Below, piece by piece: positions 18,857-28,945 of a stretch of DNA of 64,000 bases. The stretch lies in assembly GCA_021777555.1 (NCBI GenBank), contig JAJYDK010000022.1, positions 1 to 64,000 of the forward strand, written 5' to 3'. The notes under the pieces are model-generated. The model did no database searches and was not told the origin of the DNA. It saw only the letters and a list, made by a program, of their open reading frames with translations. Position 1 is the stretch's first letter. Each line of letters starts with the position of its first letter. This DNA is from Pseudomonadota bacterium. Lineage in GTDB: Bacteria > Pseudomonadota > Gammaproteobacteria > Steroidobacterales > Steroidobacteraceae. The position numbers and the translations under genes were made by a program.

Positions 18857-20362
18857 TCAGGCGTGGATCAGTTTCAGCGATCCGCGCCCCTCGCGGACCA
18901 GCTTCTTCGCCTCGTCCGAGCGCTCCATCTGCAATCGCGCGAGGTACTCGGGCGTCACATCGCCCGTCACGTACTCACCGGAGAAGCAGGACGTGTCGAA
19001 CTCCTCGACGCGCGAGTCCTCGTGCCGGCAGGCGGCGATGAGGTCATCGAGGTCCTGGTAAATGAGCCAGTCGGCGCCGATCAGGCGCGCCACCTCATCC
19101 ACCCGCCGGCCGCTGGCGACCAGCTCGTGCGCCGCCGGCATGTCGATGCCGTAGACATTGGGATAGCGGACAGGCGGAGCGGCCGAGGCGAAGTAGACCT
19201 TGTGCGCGCCCGCTTCCCGGGCGAGCTCGATGATCTGCGCGGAAGTGGTGCCGCGCACGATGGAGTCATCCACCAACAGCACGTTCTTGCCCCGGAATTC
19301 CAGATCGATGGCGTTCAGCTTGCTGCGCACGGATTTCTGCCGCTGCTCCTGCCCCGGCATGATGAATGTCCGGCCGATGTAGCGATTCTTGATGAAGCCC
19401 TCGCGATACTTCAGCCCGAGGCGCTGCGCCAGCTGCAGCGCGCTCGTGCGGCTGGTATCGGGGATGGGGATGACGACGTCGATGTCGTGATTGGGATGCT
19501 CGCGCAGGATCTTCTCGGCGAGGCGGTCCCCCATGCGCATGCGGGCCCGGTACACCGAGATGTTGTCGATCTTGGAGTCGGGGCGGGCGAAGTAGACGTA
19601 CTCGAAGATGCAGGGAGTATGCCGGGTGCCGGTCACGCACTGATGCGAGAGCAGCCGCCCGGCCCCATCGATCAGCACGGCCTCGCCCGGCTCGATGTCG
19701 CGCACCAAGTGGAAGGACAGGCTGTCGAGCGCCACGCTCTCGGAGGCGAGCATCCACTCCGGACCCCGGGGCGTGTCGCGCCGGCCGAGCACCAGAGGCC
19801 GGATGCCATTCGGATCGCGAAATCCGACGATGCCGTGCCCGATGATCATGGCGATCACCGCAAAGCCGCCGCGGCAGCGGCGGTACACCGCCTCGAGGGC
19901 GGTGAACACGTCCGCGGGAGTCACCCGCGGTGTGCCGATGCGCTGCAGCTCGGAGGCGAATACGTTCAGCAGCACCTCGGAGTCGGATCGGGTGTTCAGG
20001 TGCCGGCGATCCTCGCGGATCAGCACTTCCGCGAGCTCCGTGGCATTGGTCAGGTTGCCGTTGTGAGCGAGACAGATGCCGTAGGGGGAGTTGACGTAGA
20101 AGGGTTGCGCCTCGGAGGCGCTGTCGCAGCCGGCGGTGGGATAGCGGACGTGGCCGATGCCGAAGTTGCCCTTGAGCTCGAGCATGTGTTGCTGCTGGAA
20201 CACGTCGCGCACGAGGCCGCTGCCCTTGCGCACGCTCAAGCCCGCCTCTCCGCTGGTGGCGATGCCGGCGGCGTCCTGACCGCGGTGTTGCAGCACCGTC
20301 AGCGCGTCATAGATGCGCTGATTGACCACACCGGTGCCGACCAGACCGACGATTCCACACAT
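18857..20362 (-). CDS. purF: Amidophosphoribosyltransferase
   Basis: PurF makes 5-phosphoribosylamine from PRPP and glutamine, the first committed step of purine synthesis. The 501-residue protein begins MCGIVG, so Cys2 becomes the N-terminal nucleophile of the glutaminase domain after Met removal. The phosphoribosyltransferase domain shows [14 protein letters not shown], the PRPP loop. It follows cvpA by 8 bases, the classical cvpA-purF pair. Length and motifs are normal for the proteobacterial type. Confidence 0.97.
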   Translation of the reverse strand: MCGIVGLVGTGVVNQRIYDALTVLQHRGQDAAGIATSGEAGLSVRKGSGLVRDVFQQQHMLELKGNFGIGHVRYPTAGCDSASEAQPFYVNSPYGICLAHNGNLTNATELAEVLIREDRRHLNTRSDSEVLLNVFASELQRIGTPRVTPADVFTALEAVYRRCRGGFAVIAMIIGHGIVGFRDPNGIRPLVLGRRDTPRGPEWMLASESVALDSLSFHLVRDIEPGEAVLIDGAGRLLSHQCVTGTRHTPCIFEYVYFARPDSKIDNISVYRARMRMGDRLAEKILREHPNHDIDVVIPIPDTSRTSALQLAQRLGLKYREGFIKNRYIGRTFIMPGQEQRQKSVRSKLNAIDLEFRGKNVLLVDDSIVRGTTSAQIIELAREAGAHKVYFASAAPPVRYPNVYGIDMPAAHELVASGRRVDEVARLIGADWLIYQDLDDLIAACRHEDSRVEEFDTSCFSGEYVTGDVTPEYLARLQMERSDEAKKLVREGRGSLKLIHA

Positions 20363-20370
20363 GCGCTACC

Positions 20371-20844
20371 TCACACCCGTTTCGCCCCCACCAGCACCTG
20401 CAGACCGTTGGCGATTGCGTGGCCGTAGGGGATCAGGAAGGAATGGTGCCACCAGCCTTGCGATTCAAGGTGCAGCAGCCGTCCCAGGATGACGAACACA
20501 CCGAGAAGCACCGCCCCGCGGGCGGCGCCGAACAGAAAGCCGAGAAAGCGGTCCGTCCCGTCGAATATCGACCGGCGCACGAAATGGCCGACGGCCACGC
20601 CGATGATCATGCCGGCGAGCAGAACGAGCGCCACGATGATGATCCGCGCCGCCCACGGCCGCACCGCCGGGTCCGCGAGCAGGCCTCCCAGATGAGGCTC
20701 GAGCGCCGGGGCGAAATGCCAGCCGACGAACAGCGCCACCAGCCAGGTGGCGAGCGCGATGGCCTCGCGCAAGAAGCCCCTGACCGCTCCCCACACGGCG
20801 GACAAGGCAATCCCGGCAATCACCACGTAATCGGCTGCGTTCAT
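20371..20844 (-). CDS. cvpA: CvpA family membrane protein
   Basis: This 157-residue inner-membrane protein has four hydrophobic segments (about 5-22, 27-45, 62-85 and 100-122). It is named for colicin V production and in Gammaproteobacteria has been tied to envelope homeostasis. The ATG at 20844 fits the family N-terminus NAADYVVIAGIALSAVWGA; a long in-frame extension to 21219 would be unconserved. The gene precedes purF by 8 bases and is separated from dedD by 152 bases with repeats and a hairpin. Confidence 0.93.
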   Translation of the reverse strand: MNAADYVVIAGIALSAVWGAVRGFLREAIALATWLVALFVGWHFAPALEPHLGGLLADPAVRPWAARIIIVALVLLAGMIIGVAVGHFVRRSIFDGTDRFLGFLFGAARGAVLLGVFVILGRLLHLESQGWWHHSFLIPYGHAIANGLQVLVGAKRV

Positions 20845-20876
20845 GGTCAGGGCTTGGGCAGTGATCCGCTGAGACC

Positions 20877-20940
20877 CGTCATCGCAAGTGCAAGCGCGGG
20901 AGAAAACCCCTCTGAGCGCCGTCATCGCAAGCGGAGGGGT
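20877..20940 (-). repeat. Imperfect 20-bp direct repeat with an embedded terminator-like hairpin
   Basis: The 12-base core CGTCATCGCAAG occurs at 20877-20888 and 20920-20931. With flanks it extends to about 20 bases with two mismatches and a 43-base period. ACCCCTC (20906-20912) pairs with GAGGGGT (20934-20940), and on the minus strand this stem is followed by a short T-run. It could act as a weak terminator or attenuator between dedD and cvpA-purF. Confidence 0.5.
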
Positions 20941-20996
20941 CCGAGTGAATGGGCGCGGATTGTACAAGAGCGCCTCGTGCGCCGCTCGGTACCGCG

Positions 20997-21722
20997 TCAC
21001 CCCGGGAGCACCTCGCCCCGCAGGCCGGCCGAGCGCAATCGCCGCGCCAGATGCGCTGCGGCCGCCCGGCTGCCGACCGGTCCCGACCACACTCGCCACA
21101 GAATGCGGCCCCTCACCCGGCTCGGGGAGACCGAGACTCGGAACCCCTTCACACGAAGCCGGCGGGCGAGACGCAGCGCATTGGCATGGACTGAAAAATA
21201 GCCCAGCTGCACCACCCACCCGGGTGACACCGCCGGCCTGTGCGCCATCGCGGCCCGCGAGCTTCTCTTCGGGCCGCCCGCGATTGCGGTTGAGGTCTTC
21301 GCCCGGCGTGCCGGGGTCACCTCGGGGGGCGCCTCCGAGGGCGCCTCGCCCCGGGAGGCCGTGGCCGTAGGCGCTACCGCGGTGATTGCGGCCGCTCGGG
21401 ACGGCGGGGATGCGGAAACTTTCCCCTTCGCCTGGACCGCTGATGGGGCGGTCTGCCCGCCTGGAGCCTTTGCGGCCGCCAAGCCGCCCGCGGCCGTCGC
21501 ACCCGTGACCGGGGCGGCATTCGTGAGACTGAGGGTGTAGGAACGTATGGGCGGCTCAGGTTGGGAAGACCGGCTGCCAGCCGGAGAATCGACGGACACG
21601 GTCGAGGGTCGGACCGCAATCCCGGCCGTGGGCTTGCCCCGAAGCGGTCCGGTCAGCAGCTCCGGAACCAACAGCACGATCAGCGCCACGAGGATGATGG
21701 CGCCCGTCAGTCGCTCTTTCAC
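20997..21722 (-). CDS. dedD: DedD-like SPOR-domain cell division protein
   Basis: The 241-residue product begins at a GTG (21722) whose codon overlaps the folC stop. It has an N-terminal transmembrane helix (about 6-25), a long Ala/Pro/Thr-rich linker and a C-terminal SPOR domain (about 168-241; starts PGWVVQLGYFSVHANALRLA). SPOR domains bind denuded septal peptidoglycan, and DedD helps cell constriction. It occupies its usual place between folC and cvpA. Confidence 0.92.
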   Translation of the reverse strand: MKERLTGAIILVALIVLLVPELLTGPLRGKPTAGIAVRPSTVSVDSPAGSRSSQPEPPIRSYTLSLTNAAPVTGATAAGGLAAAKAPGGQTAPSAVQAKGKVSASPPSRAAAITAVAPTATASRGEAPSEAPPEVTPARRAKTSTAIAGGPKRSSRAAMAHRPAVSPGWVVQLGYFSVHANALRLARRLRVKGFRVSVSPSRVRGRILWRVWSGPVGSRAAAAHLARRLRSAGLRGEVLPG

Positions 21723-23017
21723 TGCGCGCAGTATACCCCAAGCCACTTCAACGCCGGGGCCACCGTATGCACCGAGCCGCAGACGATCACCCGATCGCCC
21801 GGACGGGCCTCGAGGCGCGCCGCCTCGCAGGCCTCCAGCACCGAGACCGAGAGCTTGGGATCCGTCGCGACCGCCGCCAGCCGCCCGGCCAGCTCCGCAG
21901 CGTCGATACCCCGCGGCGGCGGCAGGCCGCACAGGTACCACTGGTCGATCACCGGAGCCAATGCCGCGCCGATGGCCGCCGCATCCTTGTCGCCGAGAAT
22001 CCCGATGACCGCCAGCGTGCGGCCGTGGTGGGGGCGTTGCCGCAGCTGCGCCGCGAACATCTCGGCGGCCGGCGGATTGTGCGCGATGTCGAGAATCCAT
22101 TCGACCGGCCCGGGCACGACCTGAAAGCGGCCCTGCAGGCGCACCCGCCCCAGTGCGCCCGCCACGGTGGCCTGATCGAGGGCCGGGGGAATGCCCGCGC
22201 GCGCCGCGCCGCCCCTGGCTGCCAGGGTCTCGATCGCCGCGAGCGCGGTGGCCGCATTGCGGTACTGGATCCGACCCTCAAGGCTCGAGGGAGGCAGATC
22301 ATCGAGCCGCAGACGCAATCCCCGATAGCTCCAGCGCCCACCCTCCTCGAGGCGCCACGAGAAATCCCGATCGGCCACCACCGGCACCGCGCCGAGGCGC
22401 TCGATCACCGAGTACACGCTCTCGGGCATTCGCTCCGTACCGAGCACAGCGGGCCTGCCGGGGCGAAAGATCCCGGCCTTCTCCGCGCCGATCTCATCGA
22501 GCGTGTCCCCGAGCCAATCGCGATGATCGAAGCCCACCGAGCACAGCACCGCCACATCGGCATCCACCAGGTTGGTGGCATCGAGCCGCCCGCCGAGCCC
22601 CACCTCGAGGAGCGCGAACTGAACCGCCCGCTCGGCGAACAGCCACAGCGCCGCGAGCGTGTTGTATTCGAAGAACGTGAGCGAGGTGGAGCCGCGCGCC
22701 GCCTCGATCCGCTCGAATGCGCACACCAGCGACTCATCGTCGACTTCCGTTCCGTCGATGCGGATGCGCTCGTTGTATCGAATGAAATGCGGCGAGGTGA
22801 ACAGGCCCGTCGAGCATCCCGCCGCGCGCAGCAGCGCCTCGAGATGCGCCACCGTGGATCCCTTGCCGTTGGTGCCGGCCACTGTGATGACCGTTGCGGC
22901 GGGCTTGTCGAGACCGAGCCGCCGCGCCACGACGCAAACACGCTCGAGGCCGAGATCGATCGCACTGGGATGCGCCGCCTCCTGGCGCGAGAGCCACTGC
23001 TCGAGCGAATCGGTCAC
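21719..23017 (-). CDS. folC: Bifunctional dihydrofolate/folylpolyglutamate synthase
   Basis: This 432-residue Mur-ligase-like enzyme adds glutamate to dihydropteroate and to folates. The ATP loop is VAGTNGKGSTVAHLE near residue 47, TSPHFIRYNERI follows, and the C-terminal half shows DIAHNPPAAE. It lies 37 bases after accD and overlaps dedD by four bases, consistent with the accD-folC-dedD order known in Enterobacteria and Pseudomonads. Confidence 0.95.
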   Translation of the reverse strand: MTDSLEQWLSRQEAAHPSAIDLGLERVCVVARRLGLDKPAATVITVAGTNGKGSTVAHLEALLRAAGCSTGLFTSPHFIRYNERIRIDGTEVDDESLVCAFERIEAARGSTSLTFFEYNTLAALWLFAERAVQFALLEVGLGGRLDATNLVDADVAVLCSVGFDHRDWLGDTLDEIGAEKAGIFRPGRPAVLGTERMPESVYSVIERLGAVPVVADRDFSWRLEEGGRWSYRGLRLRLDDLPPSSLEGRIQYRNAATALAAIETLAARGGAARAGIPPALDQATVAGALGRVRLQGRFQVVPGPVEWILDIAHNPPAAEMFAAQLRQRPHHGRTLAVIGILGDKDAAAIGAALAPVIDQWYLCGLPPPRGIDAAELAGRLAAVATDPKLSVSVLEACEAARLEARPGDRVIVCGSVHTVAPALKWLGVYCAQ

Positions 23018-23054
23018 CGAAGGCCTCCCGGCGGGCTCGGGCGGGTCCGGCCGC

Positions 23055-23918
23055 TCAGGCCGCCGCCTGCGGCTGCTTCGTGAGCAAGCGCAGGATCGCG
23101 GCGATGCGCGCGCGCATCTCGCGTCGATCGACGATCATGTCGAGCGCGCCATGCTCGAGCAGGAACTCGCTGCGCTGGAATCCCTCCGGCAGGGTCTCGC
23201 GCACGGTCTGTTTGATCACCCGCGGACCGGCGAAGCCGATGAGCGCGCGCGGCTCGGCGAGATTGAGGTCTCCGAGCATCGCGAGGCTCGCCGACACACC
23301 GCCGGTCGTCGGGTCGGTCATCACCGAGATGAACGGCAGGCCGGCCTCCTTCAGTTGCGCCAGCGCGGCTGAAGTCTTCGCCATCTGCAAGAGCGAGTAG
23401 AGCGCCTCCTGCATGCGCGCTCCGCCACTCGCCGTGAAGCACACGAGCGACTCGCGTTTCGCGATGCAGTGGTCCACGGCGCGCTTGAAGCGCTCGCCCA
23501 CCACCGAGCCCATCGAGCCGCCGAGGAACTGGAACTCGAAGGCGCAGGCGACCACCGACAGCCCCTCGAGCCGGCCGGCGAGCACGATGAGCGCATCCGA
23601 CTCGCCGGTGGACTTCTGCGCCTGGGCGAGGCGGTCCTTGTAGCGCTTGCTGTCACGGAACTTCAGCGGATCCTCGGGGCTGATGCGCGAACCGAGCTCC
23701 TCGGTCGACTCCGGGTCGAGAAAGGCATCGAGCCGCTCGCGCGCGCCGATGCGCATGTGATGCGAGCACTTGGGACACACGTACAGGTTGCGCTCGAGCT
23801 CGGCCCGGTACAGCACCGCGTCGCACGCCGGACACTTGATCCACAGCCCCTCGGGCACCGAGCGCGTACGCCGCTCGGTCTTGATGCGGGACGGCATGAT
23901 CTTTTCGAACCAGGACAT
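23055..23918 (-). CDS. accD: Acetyl-CoA carboxylase carboxyltransferase subunit beta
   Basis: AccD and AccA together transfer the carboxyl group from biotin to acetyl-CoA, making malonyl-CoA for fatty acid synthesis. The 287-residue protein has the N-terminal four-Cys zinc ribbon (C29, C32, C48, C51) and the crotonase-like core with SGGARMQE and the [12 protein letters not shown] oxyanion region. It starts 17 bases after truA and precedes folC. trpF/trpB, often found between truA and accD, are absent. Confidence 0.97.
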   Translation of the reverse strand: MSWFEKIMPSRIKTERRTRSVPEGLWIKCPACDAVLYRAELERNLYVCPKCSHHMRIGARERLDAFLDPESTEELGSRISPEDPLKFRDSKRYKDRLAQAQKSTGESDALIVLAGRLEGLSVVACAFEFQFLGGSMGSVVGERFKRAVDHCIAKRESLVCFTASGGARMQEALYSLLQMAKTSAALAQLKEAGLPFISVMTDPTTGGVSASLAMLGDLNLAEPRALIGFAGPRVIKQTVRETLPEGFQRSEFLLEHGALDMIVDRREMRARIAAILRLLTKQPQAAA

Positions 23919-23935
23919 TTGGGACCCTCCGACGG

Positions 23936-24748
23936 TCAGCCGGCGATGATATCCGATTGGCCGCCGGGCACAGGGGGGGCGTTCGGCGAAGGCCCAGGCA
24001 GAGCGAAGGCCTCGGGGTAGCGGACGGCCCAGAGATACAGCCCGTCAGCCGGGGCCGTCGGCGCGGCGTGCCGCCGGTCCCGCCCGGCCAGCACCTGCGC
24101 GGCCCACTGCGGGGGCGCCTCCCCCTTGCCGATGACGATCAGCAGGCCCGCGATGTTGCGCACCATGTGATGGAGGAAGGCGTTGGCCGTGGCTTCGATC
24201 GTGATCCAGTCCCCCTCCCGCCACACCACCAGGCGCGCCATGCGGCGGATGGGGGATTTCGCCTGGCACCCGGCGGCGCGAAATGCGCTGAAATCGTGCT
24301 CGCCCTCGAGGAGCGCAGCCGCCCGTGCCATCGCACGCTCATCGAGCGGCCGATGCACCCAAGTCACCCGGCGCGCGCACAACGCCGAGCGGGTCTGGCG
24401 ATTGAGGATGAGGTAGCGGTAGATGCGCGCCTCGGCCGAATAGCGCGCGTGAAAGTGCGCCGGCACCGGCCTCGCCCACGAGACACTGATGTCCTTCGGG
24501 AGCTGCGCATTGGCCCCGAGCATCCAGGCCCGCATCGTACGCTCGGCATGGGTGTCGAAATGGGCCACCTGACCCCAGGCGTGCACCCCGGCGTCCGTGC
24601 GCCCTGCACAAACCAGACTCACCGGCTCGGCGGCCACCGCCGACAAGGCCGCCTCCGCCAGCGCCTGCACGCTTGGACGCGTCGGCTGGGTCTGCCAGCC
24701 GACGTAGGAGGTTCCCAGGTACTCGAAGCCTAAGGCGATGCGCCTCAA
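23936..24748 (-). CDS. truA: tRNA pseudouridine(38-40) synthase
   Basis: TruA converts uridines 38, 39 and 40 of the tRNA anticodon arm to pseudouridine. The 270-residue product has the catalytic Asp in [14 protein letters not shown] (D52) and the C-terminal [11 protein letters not shown] segment. Its start overlaps the fimV stop by four bases, an adjacency also known in Pseudomonas. Length is normal. Confidence 0.96.
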   Translation of the reverse strand: MRRIALGFEYLGTSYVGWQTQPTRPSVQALAEAALSAVAAEPVSLVCAGRTDAGVHAWGQVAHFDTHAERTMRAWMLGANAQLPKDISVSWARPVPAHFHARYSAEARIYRYLILNRQTRSALCARRVTWVHRPLDERAMARAAALLEGEHDFSAFRAAGCQAKSPIRRMARLVVWREGDWITIEATANAFLHHMVRNIAGLLIVIGKGEAPPQWAAQVLAGRDRRHAAPTAPADGLYLWAVRYPEAFALPGPSPNAPPVPGGQSDIIAG

Positions 24749-27588
24749 CCGGGCAGCGACTCCAACAGTCTGCCGGCCTCCTGGCGCTGGGAGTCCGAGC
24801 CCTCGTGCATCACTTCCTCGAGGATGCTGCGCGCACCCTCGGGATCACCCATGTCCATGTACGCGCGGGCGAGGTCGAGCTTGGTGCCGACCTCGCTCGG
24901 GGTCACCGGCTCGAGGTCGGAGAGCTCCGAGTCCACCGAGAATCCGTGCCCCCCGGTGAGATCCGCGTGCGGCACGGTGGCGGTCGCCGAGCCCACATCG
25001 AAATCGAGTCCGTTTCCATGGGAGTGTCCGTTTCCTTCGGCATGCCCGGCATCCGCACCGAGATCGAAATCGACCTCGGGGGCATCGAGCGCAGTCAGCC
25101 GGGATGTTGCGGAGGCGTCATGCCCCTCATGCGAATCGCTGGACAGGAGCGATTCGAGCTCGGTCTCATCGATCTGCCAGGCGCTGGTGGTCCCGGTCGG
25201 CCCGGGCGTCACGGCCGTCGCACCGGCGGCGTCCGCCTGAGCGAGGACACGTCGCGACTGCTCGTCCAATCCCGCGACCAGCGTCGGAGCATCGGCCCCA
25301 TCGGCTCCCAATCCAGGCTGCAGAACCGTCTCGAACGCTCCGAGATCGAGTCCGAGATCATCGATCGCGAGCTCCGCGGTCCGGTCCGAGCCCGGGCTGA
25401 GCGCCTCGACCTTCTGGCGCAGCGCCGCGTGCTCCGCAAGCGGCAACACGGGCTGCTCCACCGTGGGATCGACGTTGCCCTCGGAAGCGGCGCCCGCCAG
25501 ATGCTCGGGCATCTCCCGCGTCAAACCGGTCTCCGTGGCGGTGGACTCGAGCTCCGGCAGTGCTGCGTTCAGATCCGTGACGGTGCCGGTGTCCACGTGG
25601 CTGTCCGTCTCACCGAGCGCCGCCCCGAAATCGAGGTCGAATGAGCCGGTCGAGCTTGCCGCCCCACCGGTGCTACCCGGGAAGCCGCTACCCATGGGAT
25701 CGAAATCCACGCGGGCCTGACCGCCCTCCAGATCGAGGTCCACCCCCGCCGAGGCTGCGCCGCTCACCGCGGCATCGGCAAACAGCGGATCATCGGGCGC
25801 GAGCTGCCGCCCCATGATCACGACTTTTTCCCATTCGCCCGGCGCCGCCTCGGCGCGCGACTCGGCCAGCTCGTGCGCGGTCTGCACGAACTGCTCCTTG
25901 TTGCCCCAGACGAAATACACCTCCAGGAGCTTGAGCTTCAGATCCCGCCGCTCGGGCTCACGCTGAATGGCGATGCGGATGAGGTCGGCGGCCTGATCGT
26001 ACAGGCCATAGGCCATATGGAAATCGGCCTCGGCCAGCGGGTCGCCCTGCTCGAGATTGAGCGCCGTCTCGCTGCTGATCGTCTCGTCCGCGGTGACATG
26101 CCTGGCCACCAGGGGAGCGACGCCCTCCTCCGCGGCAAAGTGAGGATGCTCGCGGGTGGCCTCGCCAACATCAAAGCCCTCGGCGGTGCGCGCCAGCGCA
26201 GGTGCGCTCGTCACCGCGTAGTCATGCTCCCCGGAGTCGGCCGCAGCCGCCCCGGCGAGGAATCCCTCGTCCGCTTGCTGCTCCTTGCGCGAGCGCAGGA
26301 GGCGCGCGGCGAGAAGCCCGAGCACCAGCGCGACCAGCGCAGCGACTGCCCACCAGTAGGTCCTGAGGGTCCCGAGGAGGGAGCCCGGGCGCGAAGGTTG
26401 CGATGCGGAGGGAGACTGCACCGGCGGGTGCGATTTCATCGAGACGCGCGTGGGCGCGTGGCCCGCCACCGGAGCGGCCGTCAGGGCGTGACCCGGCGGC
26501 TGCGCAGGCACCGGTGCGGGTGGCGCCGCGGGCGCGGCCGCTGTGGTCTTGGCGGCGGGCTGGGCGGCGGATTGAGCCTGCAACTGTGCGAGCGCGGCGC
26601 TCTTCAACTGCACCAGGCGCTTTTCGCGGGCGAGCTCGCTTTGCAGCGTCTGCACCTGGGCTTTCAGTGCCTGCACGTTGCCCGGGCTCCTGCCCCCGGC
26701 GCTGGCGGACTGACCCCCGCCCTTCGGTGCGACCAGGCGCAGCCTCCCCGGGCTCGAACCGGCGCGAGCCTGGGCCGCGCCCTGCCACGCCTGATTCTGC
26801 CGGAGTATTTCGCTCGAAGCGGAGGCCGGGGAGATCTCAGCGACTGCCGAGCGCGCCGGAATGGACAGCACCGCCCCCGCGCGCAGCAGATTCATGTTGT
26901 GATCGAAGGCCTGCGGATTGGTCTGGTAAATGGCCACCATCCACTGGCTCGTCCGGCCCGAGCGGACCGGCGTGCCGCTCACGCGGCTCGCGATGCCCGA
27001 GAGTGTCTGGCCGCTGTGCACCCGCAGCGAGTGGGGCTGGCCCGCAGGCGGGGCGGCCTCGGCCGAGACCGGCGCGGCGGTCTGGGGCGGCGGGGACTGC
27101 GCGGCGGCGGGCGGCTGCACCGTCCCCTCTCGCTGGCCGGTCCCGGTGACCGGCGGGGCAACCGCCTGGGTCGCATGGCCCTGGTTCGGCACATAGACCG
27201 GCGGGCTCAACAGCAGGGTGAATTCGCGGATCAGCACTCCGCGATCCCAGCTCGCCTTCACCAGAAGGGTGAGCACGGGATCGGTGACCGGCTGGTCCGA
27301 GGTGAGCTGCACGACCACCCGGCCATCGGCCGTGTGGATGATCTTGGCCCGTGCGCCGTCCAGGTAGGCTGGCCGGCTCAGCCCGTACTGGGCGAACGTC
27401 TGATCGGAGGCGATCCGTACCGTCAGGCTCTGCAGGGTACCCGGCGTCAGATCGAGCACGGGGATCCGCGCATCGAGCGGCTGATCGAGGCGGGAGCTGA
27501 CGTGGATATCCCCGAGGCCCAAAGCGAGCGCAGCCGCTGGTGCGACCAGCAGCAGCGCCACCGCCAGGCTTGAGCGTTTGGCGATCAT
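24745..27588 (-). CDS. fimV: FimV/TspA-like type IV pilus assembly hub protein
   Basis: This large inner-membrane protein of about 947 residues has the FimV layout: signal peptide (1-23), conserved periplasmic FimV domain (24-135), LysM peptidoglycan-binding motif (about 195-250), a Gln/Lys/Leu-rich coiled coil (about 310-345), one transmembrane helix (about 420-442) and a long acidic cytoplasmic part with low-complexity Gly/Ser/Thr tracts. It ends in the conserved TPR-like cap beginning SEVGTKLDLARAYMDMGD. In Pseudomonas, FimV supports twitching, polar secretin assembly and cAMP signalling. The ATG at 27588 has GGGG seven bases upstream; 27594 is also possible. Confidence 0.92.
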   Translation of the reverse strand: MIAKRSSLAVALLLVAPAAALALGLGDIHVSSRLDQPLDARIPVLDLTPGTLQSLTVRIASDQTFAQYGLSRPAYLDGARAKIIHTADGRVVVQLTSDQPVTDPVLTLLVKASWDRGVLIREFTLLLSPPVYVPNQGHATQAVAPPVTGTGQREGTVQPPAAAQSPPPQTAAPVSAEAAPPAGQPHSLRVHSGQTLSGIASRVSGTPVRSGRTSQWMVAIYQTNPQAFDHNMNLLRAGAVLSIPARSAVAEISPASASSEILRQNQAWQGAAQARAGSSPGRLRLVAPKGGGQSASAGGRSPGNVQALKAQVQTLQSELAREKRLVQLKSAALAQLQAQSAAQPAAKTTAAAPAAPPAPVPAQPPGHALTAAPVAGHAPTRVSMKSHPPVQSPSASQPSRPGSLLGTLRTYWWAVAALVALVLGLLAARLLRSRKEQQADEGFLAGAAAADSGEHDYAVTSAPALARTAEGFDVGEATREHPHFAAEEGVAPLVARHVTADETISSETALNLEQGDPLAEADFHMAYGLYDQAADLIRIAIQREPERRDLKLKLLEVYFVWGNKEQFVQTAHELAESRAEAAPGEWEKVVIMGRQLAPDDPLFADAAVSGAASAGVDLDLEGGQARVDFDPMGSGFPGSTGGAASSTGSFDLDFGAALGETDSHVDTGTVTDLNAALPELESTATETGLTREMPEHLAGAASEGNVDPTVEQPVLPLAEHAALRQKVEALSPGSDRTAELAIDDLGLDLGAFETVLQPGLGADGADAPTLVAGLDEQSRRVLAQADAAGATAVTPGPTGTTSAWQIDETELESLLSSDSHEGHDASATSRLTALDAPEVDFDLGADAGHAEGNGHSHGNGLDFDVGSATATVPHADLTGGHGFSVDSELSDLEPVTPSEVGTKLDLARAYMDMGDPEGARSILEEVMHEGSDSQRQEAGRLLESLPG

Positions 27589-27676
27589 TACCATACCCCG
27601 GAAGGCGTCGATGGGAGAAAACTCTTGTAAAAACAATCGGATGGTCGCATCTGTGCGACTCATCCAGTGCGCGCGC

Positions 27677-27706
27677 AATATAACTTAAAGTAGGCTCTCA
27701 TACCAA
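27677..27706 (-). promoter_or_regulatory. Candidate sigma-70 promoter for fimV
   Basis: On the minus strand TTGGTA (27706-27701) and TATATT (27682-27677) are 18 bases apart, followed by about 80 bases of leader before fimV. The region is one of the few AT-leaning stretches nearby. The -35 match is only moderate. Confidence 0.45.
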
Positions 27707-27822
27707 AGCCGCGGGCGGCCCTAAGTCAAATTCCCCCGCGACCCGCGGATGTTTACTCATTATGGCGCGGCAAACTGTGTCGCGCTTCGTAGACTGATCG
27801 ATCCCCTGATCGCGTGCAAGGC

Positions 27823-28929
27823 TCAGGAACGGGGTTCCCGGTGCGCGATATCGGGGGTGCTCGAGCGCACATCGGCGTTCTGGGCCCGGTGGCGCAGGTA
27901 ATGGTCCATGAGAACCACCGCCAGCATCGCCTCGGCAATTGGCGTGGCGCGCAGGCCGACGCACGGGTCGTGCCGGCCGGTCGTGACCACTTCCACGGCC
28001 CGCCCCTCGAGATCGATGGTCCGACCCGGGACCTGGATGCTGGACGTCGGCTTCAGCGTGAGGTGCGCCACCACGTCCTGCCCCGAAGAGATGCCCCCGA
28101 GAATCCCCCCGGCGTGATTGCTCGCAAAGCCCTCGGGTGTGAGCTCATCACGATGCTCGCTCCCTCGCTGGGTGGCGGCCAGGGTCCCCGCCCCGATCTC
28201 GACGGCCTTGACGGCATTGATGCTCATCAGCGCCCCGGCAATATCGGCATCGAGTCGGCCGAAGACCGGCTCCCCGAGACCGGGCGGTACACCCGTTGCG
28301 ACCACGGTGACCTTCGCCCCGATCGAATCGCCCGCCTCGCGCAGCCTCCAGATGAGCGCCTCGAGTTCCGCGATGCGTCCCGGATCGGGACAGAAGAACG
28401 GATTGCGGTAGGCGAACTCGACATCCCGCGGCTCGAGCATGAGCGTACCGATCTGGCTGAGATAGCCGTGGATGCGCACCCCGAGGCGACCGGCCAGGTA
28501 CTTGCGGGCGATAGCCCCCGCCGCGACGCGCATGACGGTCTCGCGCGCGGAGGAGCGCCCGCCGCCGCGGTAATCGCGCAAGCCGTATTTCTGCTGGTAG
28601 GTGTAGTCGGCATGCCCGGGACGGAAGCGGTCCTTGATCTTCTCGTAATCGCGCGAGCGGGCGTCGGTATTCTCGATGAGGAGGCCGATCGGGGTACCGG
28701 TCGTGCGACCCTCGAACACGCCCGAGAGAATGCGCACCTGATCGCTCTCGCGCCGTTGGCTGACGAAATGCGAGGTACCGGTGCGACGCCGGTCGATGTC
28801 CCGCTGCAGGTCGGCCTCGGCGAGCTCGAGCCCCGGCGGACAGCCATCGACGATGCAGCCGAGCGCCGGACCGTGACTCTCTCCGAAGGTGGTCACCGTG
28901 AAAAGCTTGCCTAGGGTGTTGCCGGACAT
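27823..28929 (-). CDS. aroC: Chorismate synthase
   Basis: AroC converts 5-enolpyruvylshikimate-3-phosphate to chorismate using reduced FMN, the last shared step of aromatic amino acid synthesis. The 368-residue protein has the N-terminal [20 protein letters not shown] signature, [12 protein letters not shown], and the [19 protein letters not shown] block. It follows prmB by 16 bases, the common prmB-aroC pair. Confidence 0.97.
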   Translation of the reverse strand: MSGNTLGKLFTVTTFGESHGPALGCIVDGCPPGLELAEADLQRDIDRRRTGTSHFVSQRRESDQVRILSGVFEGRTTGTPIGLLIENTDARSRDYEKIKDRFRPGHADYTYQQKYGLRDYRGGGRSSARETVMRVAAGAIARKYLAGRLGVRIHGYLSQIGTLMLEPRDVEFAYRNPFFCPDPGRIAELEALIWRLREAGDSIGAKVTVVATGVPPGLGEPVFGRLDADIAGALMSINAVKAVEIGAGTLAATQRGSEHRDELTPEGFASNHAGGILGGISSGQDVVAHLTLKPTSSIQVPGRTIDLEGRAVEVVTTGRHDPCVGLRATPIAEAMLAVVLMDHYLRHRAQNADVRSSTPDIAHREPRS

Positions 28930-28945
28930 AAGGGACCTGAGATTT

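Noticed and set aside
26403-27149. Plus-strand Arg/Pro-rich open frame opposite fimV
   Set aside because: Composition is that of a GC-rich shadow frame; fimV has clear domains on the other strand.
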